DNA of 64,000 bases from an uncultured Lachnospiraceae bacterium (GTDB lineage: Bacteria > Bacillota > Clostridia > Lachnospirales > Lachnospiraceae). Below, piece by piece: positions 35,615 to 42,348 of the stretch. The translations under genes and the position numbers were made by a program. Under the pieces are notes generated by a model. It had not been told where the DNA came from. It did not search any database and worked only from the letters and a program-made list of their open reading frames with translations. The stretch lies in NCBI GenBank assembly GCA_902777355.1, contig CACYTU010000001.1, positions 62,001-126,000 of the forward strand. Reading direction: 5' to 3'. Within the stretch, counting starts at the first letter, position 1. Every line of letters starts with the position of its first letter.

Positions 35615-36745
35615 ATGGGACTGGAGATGAGTCATACACTCGACTCAATACATGATGGGACAAAGGAAATCGCAGAGACAGCACATGTTAAAACCAGGGA
35701 ATTTCATGAAAACTATGTTTCTAAAGTGCTGCCGGATTGCGGAAAATATGGGGATGCAGCAAAATTTGTGGCTGAGATGGCTCCCGGTGTAGCTGAATAT
35801 AATGCAATCAGAGAGGGAAACTGGCAGGAATTTGCAATTACCGCAGGAATAGATGTGGCGTCAATTGCTGCAGGAGCCTTATCGATGGGAACCGGTTACG
35901 GTGCTGTTAAAGGTGGATCTGTGGCCGCAAGAGCAGGCGTCAAAATGGCGGCAAAGGAAGTCGCGGAAGCGGGCGCCAAAAAGGCCGTAAAAGAAGTCGC
36001 AGAAGCTGGCGCTAAAAAAGCCGTAAAAGAAGTCGCGGAAGCAGGAGCGAAAAAGGCAGCTCAGGAAGTAGTCGAAGCCGGAGCCAAAAAGGCAGTTCAG
36101 GAAGTTGCGGAAGCCGGGACCAAAAAGGCAGTTCAGGAAATTGCGGAAACCGGAGCTAAAAAGGCTGCTCAAGAAGTGGTTGAGGCTGGCGCCGAGAAGG
36201 CGGCTAAGGAAGTTGCAGAGGCTGGAGCCGAGAAAGCGGCAAAGGAATTGGCCGAAGAAGGAACCGAAAAGCTTGCAAAAGAGACTGCAGAACAAGCAGC
36301 CGTAAAAGGCGTCAAAGAAGTCGGCGAGAGCATGGATAAAAAACTGTTTCCTGAGTCTCTGAAGGAGGTGGAAAAATTCACTAACAGAGAGATTAAACCT
36401 GTACAGATGGAAAAGCTGCAGAAAGCATTGAAGGAACAGGAATTTGTAAAGCAGACTCCAGAAAAAAGTAAACTGCACAGAAAGCTTTTTGATAATGCTA
36501 AAGACAAGCTCATTGATGAATGGGAAAAGAACACCGGTGATAAATGGCCTGTGTATGTAGAGGACGTTTTTAATGAAGCTGGTGAAGTAATTAGACAAGC
36601 TGGACAGCGTTTTGATGCGCATCACTTAATTGAATCCAGCTTTGGTGGACCAAATGCATGGTGGAACTTACATCCGGCGGCATTTCCTTATGAACATCAG
36701 TTGGGAATCCATGGCATTAACAGTGTTACAAGCTTAGTATTTTAG
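35615..36745 (+). CDS. Module 2 polymorphic-toxin-like protein: repeat stalk plus HNH/Endo VII-type nuclease
   Basis: A 376-residue protein with GGAGG seven bases before ATG 35615. The N-terminal ~110 residues contain a short hydrophobic Ala/Gly segment (about 72-105). A stalk of ten 12-residue repeats of the type KEVAEAGAKKAV (about 112-232) should form a continuous amphipathic helix. The C-terminal ~110 residues are a toxin domain with AGQRFDAHHLIESSFGGP and WWNLHP...HQLGIHG, histidines 336-337 being the catalytic-type pair of AHH-like HNH/Endo VII nucleases. The domain order (trafficking region, stalk, C-terminal nuclease) followed by a SUKH immunity gene is the classic polymorphic toxin arrangement. 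Export route unknown; the adjacent HerA-like ATPase is the obvious candidate. Confidence 0.75.
   Translation: MGLEMSHTLDSIHDGTKEIAETAHVKTREFHENYVSKVLPDCGKYGDAAKFVAEMAPGVAEYNAIREGNWQEFAITAGIDVASIAAGALSMGTGYGAVKGGSVAARAGVKMAAKEVAEAGAKKAVKEVAEAGAKKAVKEVAEAGAKKAAQEVVEAGAKKAVQEVAEAGTKKAVQEIAETGAKKAAQEVVEAGAEKAAKEVAEAGAEKAAKELAEEGTEKLAKETAEQAAVKGVKEVGESMDKKLFPESLKEVEKFTNREIKPVQMEKLQKALKEQEFVKQTPEKSKLHRKLFDNAKDKLIDEWEKNTGDKWPVYVEDVFNEAGEVIRQAGQRFDAHHLIESSFGGPNAWWNLHPAAFPYEHQLGIHGINSVTSLVF
35948..36310 (+). repeat. In-frame 36-bp tandem repeats in the module 2 toxin
   Basis: About ten imperfect 36-bp units (for example GAAGTCGCGGAAGCGGGCGC at the start) encode 12-residue repeats xEVAEAGAKKAx. The reading frame is kept throughout and substitutions are conservative. 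The array is open to expansion or contraction by slippage. Confidence 0.85.
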
Positions 36746-36760
36746 GGCAGGTGATAGAAT

Positions 36761-37186
36761 ATGTTTGAATCGATAAAAAACAATCCCAATAATACATTTT
36801 ATCCTGTAAATCCAGATGCAATCCATAAAGCGGAATCCGACATGGGAATTATTATTCCAGATGTGTTGACTCAATTCTACTTAAGTGTCGGGTATGGGTT
36901 TTTGGAGACTCGCAAGCATAATATAAATCGCATAATGGGACCCAACAGTGTAGAAGAGTTTTTCCTGGGGACAGGCCAGTTTCAGAATTCAGATGAAGTG
37001 GAAATATTCAGCCACTATACAAATGACAAGTTGGTTTTCTTCGAAGTACACGAATCTTTATTTTTATCAATGGGCATTACTAAAAAGAATAAAGGGAACA
37101 TTTATTATTATGATGAAATGATTGCCGAAGATCTAAAGGAGTTTTTTGAAAAGTATCTCGAGAATGAGGGTTACTTTTTGAATTAA
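36761..37186 (+). CDS. SMI1/KNR4 (SUKH) family immunity protein
   Basis: A 141-residue acidic protein. The pattern NPDAIHKAESDMGIIIPDVL followed by TQFYLSVGYGFL is the SUKH signature (helix, IP turn, then aromatic/glycine). The gene begins 16 bases after the toxin stop, with GCAGGTGAT as ribosome-binding site. SUKH proteins are widespread immunity proteins that bind and inhibit nuclease toxins. This strongly supports reading the upstream gene as a toxin. It acts in the cytoplasm by direct binding. Confidence 0.75.
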   Translation: MFESIKNNPNNTFYPVNPDAIHKAESDMGIIIPDVLTQFYLSVGYGFLETRKHNINRIMGPNSVEEFFLGTGQFQNSDEVEIFSHYTNDKLVFFEVHESLFLSMGITKKNKGNIYYYDEMIAEDLKEFFEKYLENEGYFLN

Positions 37187-37704
37187 ATAATCCATATTCC
37201 CTATACCCGATGTGTCTTATCGCCTGCAAGCAGCTCACATCAGCCTGCCAGGAGACCGTCATAACCTATAAGCAGTAAAGAATATTCATTCATATACCGA
37301 ACTGAGAAAATATTCCGGTTCCGACTACATCTGAGTTTCAGAAGGAATATATTCTCGCAAGGGGGTGTATGTCCCCGCCCTGTCTTTTCAGCAGGAACCG
37401 GAGCTTGGTGAGGGCGGGAACTCAGCAGAGATCAGTTAATATCCCCTGGAGGACCTGCTTGACCGCTTCATGGTGCAGAGGGCAGTACATATTCTGATGA
37501 TGACTTTTGAGGATTCTGATTGAAAACCGGACCGCGCATTCTTTTGAAGTTTTTTGTACCTTTACTATTAAATAAGAAAGGCAGTTGCTGACAAGCAATA
37601 CACACATAATAATATTGACATAAAACCGGAAAGGATATCATCCGGTTTTAGAGTAAAGGGAAAAAACTCAGAAGAGAACAAGCATTTCGCAGGAAGGTTC
37701 GGAT
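37187..37704 (+). other. Gene-free spacer with possible structured RNA
   Basis: About 520 bases without a supported gene. Two sets of complementary segments interleave: TTCCGGTTCC/GGAACCGGA (37313-37322 with 37394-37402) and CCCGCCCT/AGGGCGGG (37374-37381 with 37411-37418). This is an A-B-A'-B' order compatible with a pseudoknot. A GGGG...CCCC hairpin (37361-37376) competes with the second stem. I know no RNA family that fits. A promoter-like element with an inverted repeat lies at its end. Confidence 0.35.
37615..37650 (+). promoter_or_regulatory. TTGACA box followed by 10-bp inverted repeat
   Basis: A perfect -35 box TTGACA (37615-37620) is followed immediately by TAAAACCGGA (37621-37630) and its exact complement TCCGGTTTTA (37641-37650). 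The only -10-like hexamer, TATCAT (37636-37641), is at a short 15-base spacing. The geometry fits a repressor operator laid over a promoter, or a hairpin at the 5' end of the transcript for the gene at 37705. Confidence 0.45.
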
Positions 37705-38619
37705 ATGAAATTTGATCATATTGAGAAAACACAGGCAAAAGTAGAACACTTTGGCCTCGGGGAAAAACAGAAATATCTTCATAGTGAATTGGAAAACAGA
37801 ATCGGTGCCTTAGAAGAAAATGCACTGAGCGTTGACGAAAGAACCAGAGAGATTACTGACAGCATTTCAAAGTGGCTGTCAGACGGTGAGTCAAGGATTG
37901 ATTTCGATGAATCAAAGATTCCTGAAGCCATTGAGATCATAGACAGAATGATTTACGGGGATGATGTTCAGGGAATACATACACTTGGCCTTGAGGAAAT
38001 ATCCGGAGGCAGGATAAACGAAGAATTCAGAAATGCCAATGTACGCCAGCAGGCCGGCCTGGCTGCTGAAGTGATCGGAACCGCAAAAGACAACATGCTC
38101 AGCCTGGTCAACGACACCGGCATAAAAACTTTCCGGGCGGATGACAAACCGTACCTGTATGACAAAAACGATCCATATGTAGACAAGGTGACCTTTGACT
38201 CTGAGGGAAAACGCCTGGAGAGGATTCAGGTCAGATTTATAGGACATGACGGTGAGTCCTGTCTTCGGAAGTTGAACACTCCCGCCATGGACAAATATCT
38301 CTACAGCGATGAAGTGGACAAGATAGAGATCCCTGCTGATTTCTATGATGAAATCCGGACCGGTAAGCTCATTGAAAAAAGACTTGAGAGCCTGGACAGA
38401 CAGATCGAGAGAGTCAAAGAACTTAGAAAGCGTGGAGCTGCTGAAACGATCTGGGAGCAGATGGATCGCCTTAAGAAAATCAATGCCATGCTCAAGCGCA
38501 GCTCAGTGACCCTGCAGGATGCCATTAATGCCCGTCTGAATCCCAGTGAATATATCCATAGCATTATAAAAGAAAAGACAAATATAAGTCAAAACATCAG
38601 TGCATACGTAAAAATATAA
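37705..38619 (+). CDS. Uncharacterised protein (304 aa)
   Basis: A soluble, charged protein with AGGAAGG before the ATG. I do not recognise the family. The N-terminal half is helical and acidic. The middle contains GIKTFRADDKPYLYDKNDPY and a beta-like VDKVTFDSEGKRLERIQVRF. The last third is a basic coiled-coil-like region (about 220-280). No membrane segment or signal peptide. It lies downstream of the toxin-immunity module and could be an accessory or truncated toxin-like protein; that is speculation. Confidence 0.5.
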   Translation: MKFDHIEKTQAKVEHFGLGEKQKYLHSELENRIGALEENALSVDERTREITDSISKWLSDGESRIDFDESKIPEAIEIIDRMIYGDDVQGIHTLGLEEISGGRINEEFRNANVRQQAGLAAEVIGTAKDNMLSLVNDTGIKTFRADDKPYLYDKNDPYVDKVTFDSEGKRLERIQVRFIGHDGESCLRKLNTPAMDKYLYSDEVDKIEIPADFYDEIRTGKLIEKRLESLDRQIERVKELRKRGAAETIWEQMDRLKKINAMLKRSSVTLQDAINARLNPSEYIHSIIKEKTNISQNISAYVKI

Positions 38620-38727
38620 TAAGACGAACAAAAGCCGAAACATAAGTGCACACACAAGATGAGATAAAAATTGCAGATATCGAGGTTGGCAGTAATCGTC
38701 AAATATCGTTATTGAAAGGAATGCCGA

Positions 38728-39477
38728 ATGTACAGCGGACGTATTGTAAGAGTCACAAACCTGCGCAGGCACAATAACGCCGACAGGCTGCAGTGTACTG
38801 AGATCTGTGGATATAATATTATCGTGGACGATACCTGCAAAATCGGAGAGCTTCTGGTCTTTTTTCCGGTCGGAGGCGAGCTGAGTGAGGAATTCGCCAG
38901 GGACAATCACCTCAAAAGACGTGTTACTGCCGTCAGAATACGGGGTGAGATTTCCGAGGGCCTTGCGCTGCCGCTCGAGGTGCTGGAAAAGTACACAGAT
39001 ATTCATTCCCTCAAAGACGGCGATACGATCTCAACTTTAAATGGCCATAAAATCTGCAGCATGTACTATCTTGAGAGAATGGATGTTGACGTAAAGGACG
39101 GGAAAAGCATTCTGCTCAGCTATAGTGACACGGGAAATTCGCCGGAAAAAGTATATATCCCATGGGGAGTAGAGATTATATGCCTGTCATTTGGAGAGGT
39201 GATCCGGCCGCCGGATGGCGGGCAGACCCATGCGCCTGTCATCTGGCGGGACCATCCGGGCGCCGGATGGAGGGATGATCCGGGCACCGGATGGTGGACA
39301 GACCCATGCGCCTGTTACCTGGCGGGATCACCCAGGTGCCAGACACGCTCGTTGTACTCGCGAGCCGTCCTCATGGACGAGAAGAAGCCGGATCTGGCGA
39401 TGTTGATCAGGGACATTTTGTACCAGGAGTCTTTATCCTCGTATGCGCGGAAGGCGGCTTCCTTTGCCTGGACGTAG
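38728..39477 (+). CDS. Orphan OB-fold domain like the N-terminus of DraRnl-type RNA ligases, with run-on C-terminus
   Basis: Residues 1 to about 115 resemble the OB-fold module that precedes the ligase domain in DRB0094/DraRnl-type RNA ligases: NADRLQCTEICGYNIIV, GELLVFFPVGGELSEEF and VTAVRIRGEISEGLALPLE. No nucleotidyltransferase KxDG motif follows. After about residue 155 the frame runs through GC-rich palindromic repeats (RPPDGGQTHAP, RDHPGAGW) and then 163 bases antisense to the convergent phosphorylase gene. The natural stop was probably lost, or the gene was truncated before the repeats. It may be a stand-alone nucleic-acid-binding protein or a relic. Confidence 0.55.
   Translation: MYSGRIVRVTNLRRHNNADRLQCTEICGYNIIVDDTCKIGELLVFFPVGGELSEEFARDNHLKRRVTAVRIRGEISEGLALPLEVLEKYTDIHSLKDGDTISTLNGHKICSMYYLERMDVDVKDGKSILLSYSDTGNSPEKVYIPWGVEIICLSFGEVIRPPDGGQTHAPVIWRDHPGAGWRDDPGTGWWTDPCACYLAGSPRCQTRSLYSRAVLMDEKKPDLAMLIRDILYQESLSSYARKAASFAWT
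39201..39345. repeat. GC-rich palindromic tandem repeat between convergent genes
   Basis: Three palindromes of the form ATCCGG-NNN-CCGGAT (39202-39216, 39254-39268, 39278-39292) lie within a larger imperfect duplication. CAGACCCATGCGCCTGT occurs twice, at about 39222 and 39299. A further ACCTGG/CCAGGT inverted repeat sits at about 39317-39336. The array spans the 3' ends of the + strand OB-fold gene and the - strand phosphorylase, so it may serve as a two-way terminator. Confidence 0.6.
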
Positions 39478-41618
39478 GACTTGAAATCCAGGAGGCACTT
39501 GTAGGTGTCTTCCGTGGTCAGTCTGCGATGAATGCGCTCAAGGATGACGCTGTCGCCGATTCTGCGCATTGCGTCACTGACGATGAAGTCGACGACGCGG
39601 CGGATTTCAGGGTCTGAATAGTAGTCATAAGGGTGGTAGGAGCCGCTTCTGTTGAGGTCGGCGGCGGTCTTTGCGTCTATGCCGAACGTGAAGATGTTGT
39701 CCGGGCCGACAAGATCGCCGATTTCGATGTTGGCTCCGTCGCGTGTGCCGAGGGTAATGGCACCATTGCACATAAGCTTACAGTTGCTCGTACCGGATGC
39801 TTCTGTTCCTGCGTAGCTGATCTGCTCGGAGATGTCTGCTGCGGGCAGGATTTTTTCCGCCATGGACACATTGTAGTTGTCGGGCATGATGACCCTGAAC
39901 CAGGGGCTGATTGCGGGGCTTTTTGTCAGTTCCTGCAGGCAGAGGGCCAGGTGGAAGACGTCGTTGGCGGCTTCATAAGTGGGGTAGGCCTTGCCGGCGA
40001 TCAGGTTCACGATAGGGGTGGCGGGAAGGCGGCCCTGCAGGATTTCCTGGATCTTCCAGATGGCATAAAGACAGTTCAGATCCTGACGCTTATAAGCATG
40101 GCCGCGTTTTGCCTGAACTGTCAGGATGGCCTTGGGATTCATGACCAGGCCTTTCTCTTCTTCCAGCCAGGCAGCCAGGGCCTCCTTGTTATCCTCCTTG
40201 ATGGATTCAAGGTCAGCGTGGACAGCAGTGTCGTCCTGATATCTGAGAAGTTTCTCAAGAAGAGAGGGCTTCGCGACTACATCGCCCCCAGTCAGCCTGC
40301 CCACATACCATGCCAGCTCCGGGTTGGCGTGCCTCAGCCAGCGGCCGAAGTCGATTCCGTTTGTGACATTGGTGAACTTGTCCGGGTATGCCGCCGCCAT
40401 ATCCGAAAAAACGTCTTTTTTAAGGATGCCGGTGTGGATTTCAGCTACTCCGTTCACGGAATAGCTGAAGTGGCAGGCGAGGTTGGCCATGTTCACGACA
40501 TCGCCTTCCAGCACAGGACCTGCGGTGATGCCCTTTTCCCTGACATGTCGGTCCAGTCTGGTGATCATATCCGCAATCCTGGGGGAGACTGCGCGGATCC
40601 TGGAGAGGGGCACCCTGGGGAGGGCCTCTGGAAGGATGGTGTGGTTAGTGTAGACAAACAGCTTTTTTACAAGCTCGATGCTCTTCTCCTCGGACATGCC
40701 CCTGTCCATAAGCTGGCAGACCATTTCCGGGATGCACAGGGCGGGATGGGTATCGTTGAGGTGGATCACCGCATGCTCTGCGATGGAGTCGATGCTGCCG
40801 TAGGTCTTTTCAACGTCTTCAAGTATATGTCTGATCGAGCTGGCGGAGAGGAAGTATTCCTGACCTGTGCGGAGGAACCTGCCTTCTTCATTACTGTCAT
40901 CGGGATAGAGAAAAAGGGTGAGAGCGGGGATGGGATCGGACATGTCCATTCGGATTCCGTCCCTGATGACTGCGTCACTTGCCAGTCCGGTATCAAAAAG
41001 GACGAGTGAATTAGTCTTGTCTGTATTGTATCCGGTTACGGTGATAACATTTTCTTCCGGGCGGATCTTCCTGCCGCAGAGCTCAACCTCGTAGTCCGCC
41101 TGGCGGGTGTTGACTGCTTTTCCGTACAGATCCCAGGGGTCGGGCTCAAATGTCTGCTTTTTGTCCCTGAAGACCTGCTTGCCCAGTCCGTAGTGGTAGT
41201 GGAGGCTCAGGCATTCCATGGAATAACCGAGGGATGTCGCGCCTTCGTGAATGCAGGGGCCAAGCCTTCCGAGGCCGCCGTTGCCCAGGGAGGGGTCGGT
41301 TTCCATCTCCTCAAGGTTTTCGATGGAGTATCTCATGCGCCTCAGAACGATGTTGATGGCCGAAAGAAGGCCGAGGTTGAGAAGGTTGTTGCCCAGAAGG
41401 CGCCCGGGAAGAATCTCGATGGTCACGTAATAAACCTTCCTGCCGCTCGTGATTTCCCCATATTTTTCAAGGGCAGACACCTTCTTCAGGGACCAGGCCC
41501 AGATGGTGGAGTAAATCTGATCCGCAGAGGCATTTTCCAAAGTTGCTTCCTCTCCGTAAAGGTTCTTCAGATCACGGGAGAGTTCTTCATAGATCATCTT
41601 AGTGTTAGTGTTTTTCAT
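39315..41618 (-). CDS. glgP: Divergent glycogen/alpha-glucan phosphorylase (767 aa)
   Basis: GT35 phosphorylase, releasing glucose 1-phosphate from storage glucan with pyridoxal phosphate. The start is the ATG at 41618 (MKNTNTKMIYEEL) behind GGGAGA; the frame is open further upstream. Conserved blocks are DPSLGNGGLGRL, HLNDTHPAL, YTNHTILPEALPR, FTNVTNGIDFGRW, AKRGHAYKRQDLN and GTEASGTSNCKLMCNGA with the PLP lysine at about residue 614. Deviations: after LGRL the family's AACFLDS is GPCIHEG, the GYGIRYEYG stretch is LSLHYHYGLG, and GTGNMK is GTSNCK. Catalytic His and Lys candidates remain. It may be a specialised paralogue or have altered substrate range. It is transcribed from its own promoter, divergent from the gene at 42349. 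Confidence 0.88.
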   Translation of the reverse strand: MKNTNTKMIYEELSRDLKNLYGEEATLENASADQIYSTIWAWSLKKVSALEKYGEITSGRKVYYVTIEILPGRLLGNNLLNLGLLSAINIVLRRMRYSIENLEEMETDPSLGNGGLGRLGPCIHEGATSLGYSMECLSLHYHYGLGKQVFRDKKQTFEPDPWDLYGKAVNTRQADYEVELCGRKIRPEENVITVTGYNTDKTNSLVLFDTGLASDAVIRDGIRMDMSDPIPALTLFLYPDDSNEEGRFLRTGQEYFLSASSIRHILEDVEKTYGSIDSIAEHAVIHLNDTHPALCIPEMVCQLMDRGMSEEKSIELVKKLFVYTNHTILPEALPRVPLSRIRAVSPRIADMITRLDRHVREKGITAGPVLEGDVVNMANLACHFSYSVNGVAEIHTGILKKDVFSDMAAAYPDKFTNVTNGIDFGRWLRHANPELAWYVGRLTGGDVVAKPSLLEKLLRYQDDTAVHADLESIKEDNKEALAAWLEEEKGLVMNPKAILTVQAKRGHAYKRQDLNCLYAIWKIQEILQGRLPATPIVNLIAGKAYPTYEAANDVFHLALCLQELTKSPAISPWFRVIMPDNYNVSMAEKILPAADISEQISYAGTEASGTSNCKLMCNGAITLGTRDGANIEIGDLVGPDNIFTFGIDAKTAADLNRSGSYHPYDYYSDPEIRRVVDFIVSDAMRRIGDSVILERIHRRLTTEDTYKCLLDFKSYVQAKEAAFRAYEDKDSWYKMSLINIARSGFFSSMRTAREYNERVWHLGDPAR

Positions 41619-41730
41619 AGCTGGTCTCCCTAAACATGTTCTATTTTTTACTTGCTGATTATTTGCCACATCCTTTTTGTCACATCCGTTAATGATTTCT
41701 TTGTGTCCTGCCTTACTTCCGCAATAGATT

Positions 41731-41804
41731 TTGCTGCTGCCCTGTTGATCACCTCGAAAAGCTTTTCTTGCTGTTGTCCTGCTGATCACCTCGAAAAGTT
41801 TTGG
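41731..41804. repeat. 37-bp tandem duplication in the phosphorylase leader
   Basis: Two 37-bp units (41731-41767 and 41768-41804) share TGATCACCTCGAAAAG and most flanking bases. They lie within the ~255-base transcribed leader predicted for the phosphorylase mRNA. Confidence 0.7.
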
Positions 41805-41880
41805 GACATCGGACAGGCGCCGCGGCAGATCTGCCATCCGGAGTCTCTCATCTATCGGGTGATGTCCTTGTTGTGTAGTG

Positions 41881-41908
41881 ATTGTAGCAGATATTCAGAC
41901 TATGTCAA
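41881..41908 (-). promoter_or_regulatory. Near-consensus sigma-A promoter for the phosphorylase gene
   Basis: Read on the minus strand: TTGACA (41903-41908), 16-base spacer, TACAAT (41881-41886). This predicts a start near 41874 and a leader of about 255 bases to the ATG at 41618. It is the best promoter match in the window. Confidence 0.75.
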
Positions 41909-41926
41909 TCGGACGCATGTTCGAAA

Positions 41927-41943
41927 TTCAATAATATATTGAA
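41927..41943. promoter_or_regulatory. Inverted repeat between divergent promoters
   Basis: TTCAAT-AATAT-ATTGAA is a 6-5-6 palindrome placed 19 bases upstream of the phosphorylase -35 box and 39 bases upstream of the + strand -35 box. It is a plausible shared operator. Confidence 0.35.
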
Positions 41944-41981
41944 CAAAGAGATAAAAACATCAAAAAATAGAGGAAAAGTAC

Positions 41982-42010
41982 TTGTCTTTTGGTGTGAATA
42001 CGACTATGAT
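41982..42010 (+). promoter_or_regulatory. Promoter for the gene at 42349
   Basis: TTGTCT (41982-41987), exactly 17 bases, TATGAT (42005-42010). It is divergent from the phosphorylase promoter. The implied leader is about 330 bases and includes the hairpins at 42251-42312. Confidence 0.5.
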
Positions 42011-42250
42011 ATTGATACAGTCAATTTCGAAGCGGAATGTGGATTTTCGACTTGTCGGTCTCTAATGTGGCTTTCAGTGGTGAAAAGTCTGCTGTGACAC
42101 TCATTTTTCCTGCTTTTCAGTACTCTGACAGGCTGTATATGGGTGGTTTAACATCACAAATCCGGCAGCAGCAGGGCACACCACGGATTACTGCGGATCA
42201 AAGCAGATCATTGCAGGTCACTGCAGGCTGCTGTCTGAAGCTGAAACAAA

Positions 42251-42347
42251 GAAGCCGGGAAGTTGAACGGTTCAACACGAAACAACCATTTTTTTACGCG
42301 GAACCCGGCTTCCGTCATGTTCCTAATAGAAAGGAGGTTCAACTGAA
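42251..42347 (+). promoter_or_regulatory. Structured 5' leader with Shine-Dalgarno-linked alternative pairing
   Basis: An outer stem GAAGCCGGG/CCCGGCTTC (42251-42259 with 42304-42312) encloses a perfect inner palindrome GTTGAAC-G-GTTCAAC (42262-42276). GTTCAAC occurs again at 42337-42343, fused to the Shine-Dalgarno GGAGG (42333-42337). The GTTGAAC arm could thus pair with either copy, exposing or masking the ribosome-binding site. Confidence 0.45.
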
Positions 42348-42348
42348 C

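Noticed and set aside
35948..36310. 36-bp repeats as a CRISPR array
   Set aside because: No spacers; units are contiguous, in frame, and encode a regular helix.
20067..37186. Type VII (ESX) secretion locus
   Set aside because: No WXG100/LXG proteins, EsaA/EssB-type membrane proteins or multi-domain FtsK/EssC ATPase; the motor is a single HerA-like domain.
39633..41009. 458-codon plus-strand frame across the phosphorylase
   Set aside because: Antisense to a well-supported phosphorylase; composition is Gly/Val/Asp-rich with no motif.
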